Positions 62,853-64,000 of a stretch of DNA of 64,000 nt are shown here, one piece after another. A program made the translations under genes and the position numbers. The notes beneath the pieces were generated by a model. That model did no database searches and was not told the DNA's origin. It saw only the letters and a list, made by a program, of their open reading frames with translations. The stretch's first letter is position 1; each line of letters begins with the position of its first letter. The stretch covers positions 434,001 through 498,000 of the forward strand of contig NZ_JAFCKH010000002.1 in the NCBI RefSeq assembly GCF_018130505.1. Reading direction: 5' to 3'. The DNA is from Bradyrhizobium tropiciagri (GTDB taxonomy: Bacteria; Pseudomonadota; Alphaproteobacteria; Rhizobiales; Xanthobacteraceae).

Positions 62853-63069
62853 CAAGGTGACCGAAGCTCCGTTGCGGGGCAGAAGTCAACATCAACCGAA
62901 ATCGGCGTCAATCGGCTTCGGGCCAGAAGCTGCCCCTACCCGAAAGCTCTAAATCCACAGCCTGTCGCGCGATTGAGCGCTGTCCAGTTGGCAAGTGTTA
63001 AGGTTCGTTGAGCACAATCTGACGGTGTGTGGGCGCAATCGACCAAGTCTTTGACAGGCGCCGACCTCG

Positions 63070-63603
63070 TTGGATTGGATGGAGCCATCCGAGATGCAGG
63101 ATGAACAATGGCCGCCTGAGAGCCTGATCGAAATGATGGGCAAACTGAGCGCTGGAGACATGTCCGTACTCGTCGGAGCGGTAGCGGAGCGCGCTTCGAT
63201 GTCGACGACTGTTGGAAGCCGCAACCACGAATTCTGGTGCAAGCTCGCTGAACACGGGCTGTTGAAGGAGGATGATCGTATTCCGATCGCGAAGCTGGCA
63301 GACGTCCGCATCTTCTCTGTCGTCAAAGAAGACGTTGCACGACTTGAGAAGCTCCTGGAAACGTATCGTACCCAGGTGATGCGCGCGAAGATGGGCCAAT
63401 TCTTTGCGGCTGAATGTGAACCGTTTGCCGCGAAGATGGTGGAGCACATCAAGGCTTGCGGGGGTGGTACGCCCGACTTCGTCATCTTGACGGGCTTCCT
63501 CCTTGCATCACTTTTGGCGAAGGGCTACCCGCAACAAGAACCCGCACAAATCATTCAACCGATTGCCGACCTTGCGCGAAAGCGGCTTGCGGGTGAGGTA
63601 TGA
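63070..63603 (+). CDS. Hypothetical protein, 177 residues
   Basis: Soluble with no signal peptide; no family recognised. Start ATG 63070 or internal ATGs at 63079 or 63094 (MQDEQW) are possible. The second half has helical segments (VKEDVARLEKLLETYRTQVMRAKMGQFF) and a hydrophobic segment FVILTGFLLASLLA near residues 139-152. The stop overlaps the next gene by 4 bases (ATGA), so the pair is translationally coupled. Preceded by 217 bases without a gene. Confidence 0.7.
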   Translation: MDWMEPSEMQDEQWPPESLIEMMGKLSAGDMSVLVGAVAERASMSTTVGSRNHEFWCKLAEHGLLKEDDRIPIAKLADVRIFSVVKEDVARLEKLLETYRTQVMRAKMGQFFAAECEPFAAKMVEHIKACGGGTPDFVILTGFLLASLLAKGYPQQEPAQIIQPIADLARKRLAGEV

Positions 63604-63797
63604 CCGGCGGAGGTTTTGGCATCGGTATTTTTGTGGCAGCGCTGGCCAACTACCTTTGCAAGCGCGAAGTCCAAATCACCAAGACTCGGACAATAATGCG
63701 GAGCGAACGTCCAAAGCTCTATTGGGGCTTGATCTCACTTCTCTGCGTTATCATTGCGGCTCTGCTGATATTCGTCTTCGTTCCGTGGCACGGTTAG
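63600..63797 (+). CDS. Small membrane protein coupled to the preceding gene
   Basis: 65 residues, start inside the upstream stop (ATGA). N-terminal GGGFGIGIFVAALANYL segment and a C-terminal transmembrane helix LYWGLISLLCVIIAALLIFVFV. No family. The coupling suggests joint function with the 177-residue protein, perhaps a soluble and membrane pair such as a toxin-immunity or regulator-anchor set, which is inference only. Confidence 0.7.
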   Translation: MTGGGFGIGIFVAALANYLCKREVQITKTRTIMRSERPKLYWGLISLLCVIIAALLIFVFVPWHG

Positions 63798-63870
63798 AGA
63801 TGTTTGAAGGCAAACTCCAATGGACTTCCCTTGAGTGATGCGCGCGACATGGAGGCTCAATGTGAGAACG

Positions 63871-64000
63871 CGATGACGAGAACCAAATGGCTGAATATCG
63901 CGGTCGCTTTCGCTCTGATCTCGCGACCGACGATGGCTGCCGTGAATGACGAGCAAGACGACAGGTTTTCGGTTCGTCCGTTCACCTATGTACCATCGTT
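63871..64000 (+). CDS. Start of an exported hypothetical protein, cut by window end
   Basis: ATG at 63871 (in-frame ATG at 63847 also possible) opens a frame through the window end. It starts MTRTKWLNIAVAFALISRPTMAAVND, a Sec-type signal peptide (hydrophobic core after Lys, cleavage after AMA-type residues). Product unknown; the gene continues beyond 64000. Confidence 0.5.

Noticed and set aside
63735-63956. 73-codon frame on the minus strand near the window end
   Set aside because: Overlaps the coupled small membrane gene and the start of the exported-protein gene; no ribosome site or fold.

Overview
The window looks like chromosome of a high-GC alphaproteobacterium of the Bradyrhizobium / Rhodopseudomonas group. 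The grounds are gene content and order (a hydroxycinnamoyl-CoA cluster with its own Liv-type importer, a pim-type dicarboxylate beta-oxidation operon beside a second Liv-type importer, metZ next to a double-length dCTP deaminase), a SAM-II riboswitch before metZ, and many short palindromic intergenic repeats of the kind that litter Bradyrhizobium genomes. Identifications rest on reading motifs and remembered family sequences; no database search was run.

Layout. 1-4.5 kb: end of an SGNH hydrolase, glpK, a small basic proline-rich protein, a GNAT acetyltransferase and a GST. 4.7-14.4 kb: a hydroxycinnamate module (crotonase, feruloyl-CoA-synthase-type ligase, SDR dehydrogenase, 4HBT thioesterase, periplasmic binding protein), then on the other strand a Liv-type ABC transporter (LivH, a LivM-LivG fusion, LivF) divergent from a MarR regulator, with an AT-rich palindrome between them. 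14.4-16.4 kb: a small hypothetical, a VOC protein and a glycerate-2-kinase. 16.4-26.3 kb: one minus-strand run of IclR regulator, LivG, LivF, LivH, LivM and then four paralogous binding proteins in tandem, three of them followed by their own intrinsic terminator. 26.4-34 kb: the divergent pim-type operon (PimF, PimA, PimC, PimD, SDR), with a 19-base palindrome between it and iclR that is a good operator candidate. Together these would import and oxidise dicarboxylates or fatty acids.

34-44 kb: metZ behind a SAM-II riboswitch and terminator, dCTP deaminase, a 349-residue protein I cannot place, a MATE exporter, SRPBCC and VOC proteins, AraC regulator, O6-alkylguanine-DNA alkyltransferase, a eukaryote-like GT22 mannosyltransferase homologue and tRNA-Gly(CCC). 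44-53.6 kb: an apparent remnant of an old-yellow-enzyme gene, an L-2-keto-3-deoxyarabonate dehydratase homologue, a cytochrome P450, LuxR regulator, SnoaL-like protein, an ECF sigma factor with DUF4142 and cupredoxin genes sharing a promoter motif, a LysR / VanA-like Rieske oxygenase pair, RidA and a secreted esterase.

53.6-64 kb: a striking fusion protein (CDGSH - 4Fe-4S - CDGSH - group II truncated globin - C-terminal MPCDGxW domain) divergent from an HxlR regulator; a secreted propeller-like protein, an L,D-transpeptidase, a class C beta-lactamase-fold hydrolase, an actinobacterial-type DapD, an OmpA-like protein without signal peptide, and small uncharacterised ORFs that look more accessory than the rest. 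No CRISPR array, insertion sequence, integrase or prophage gene was seen.
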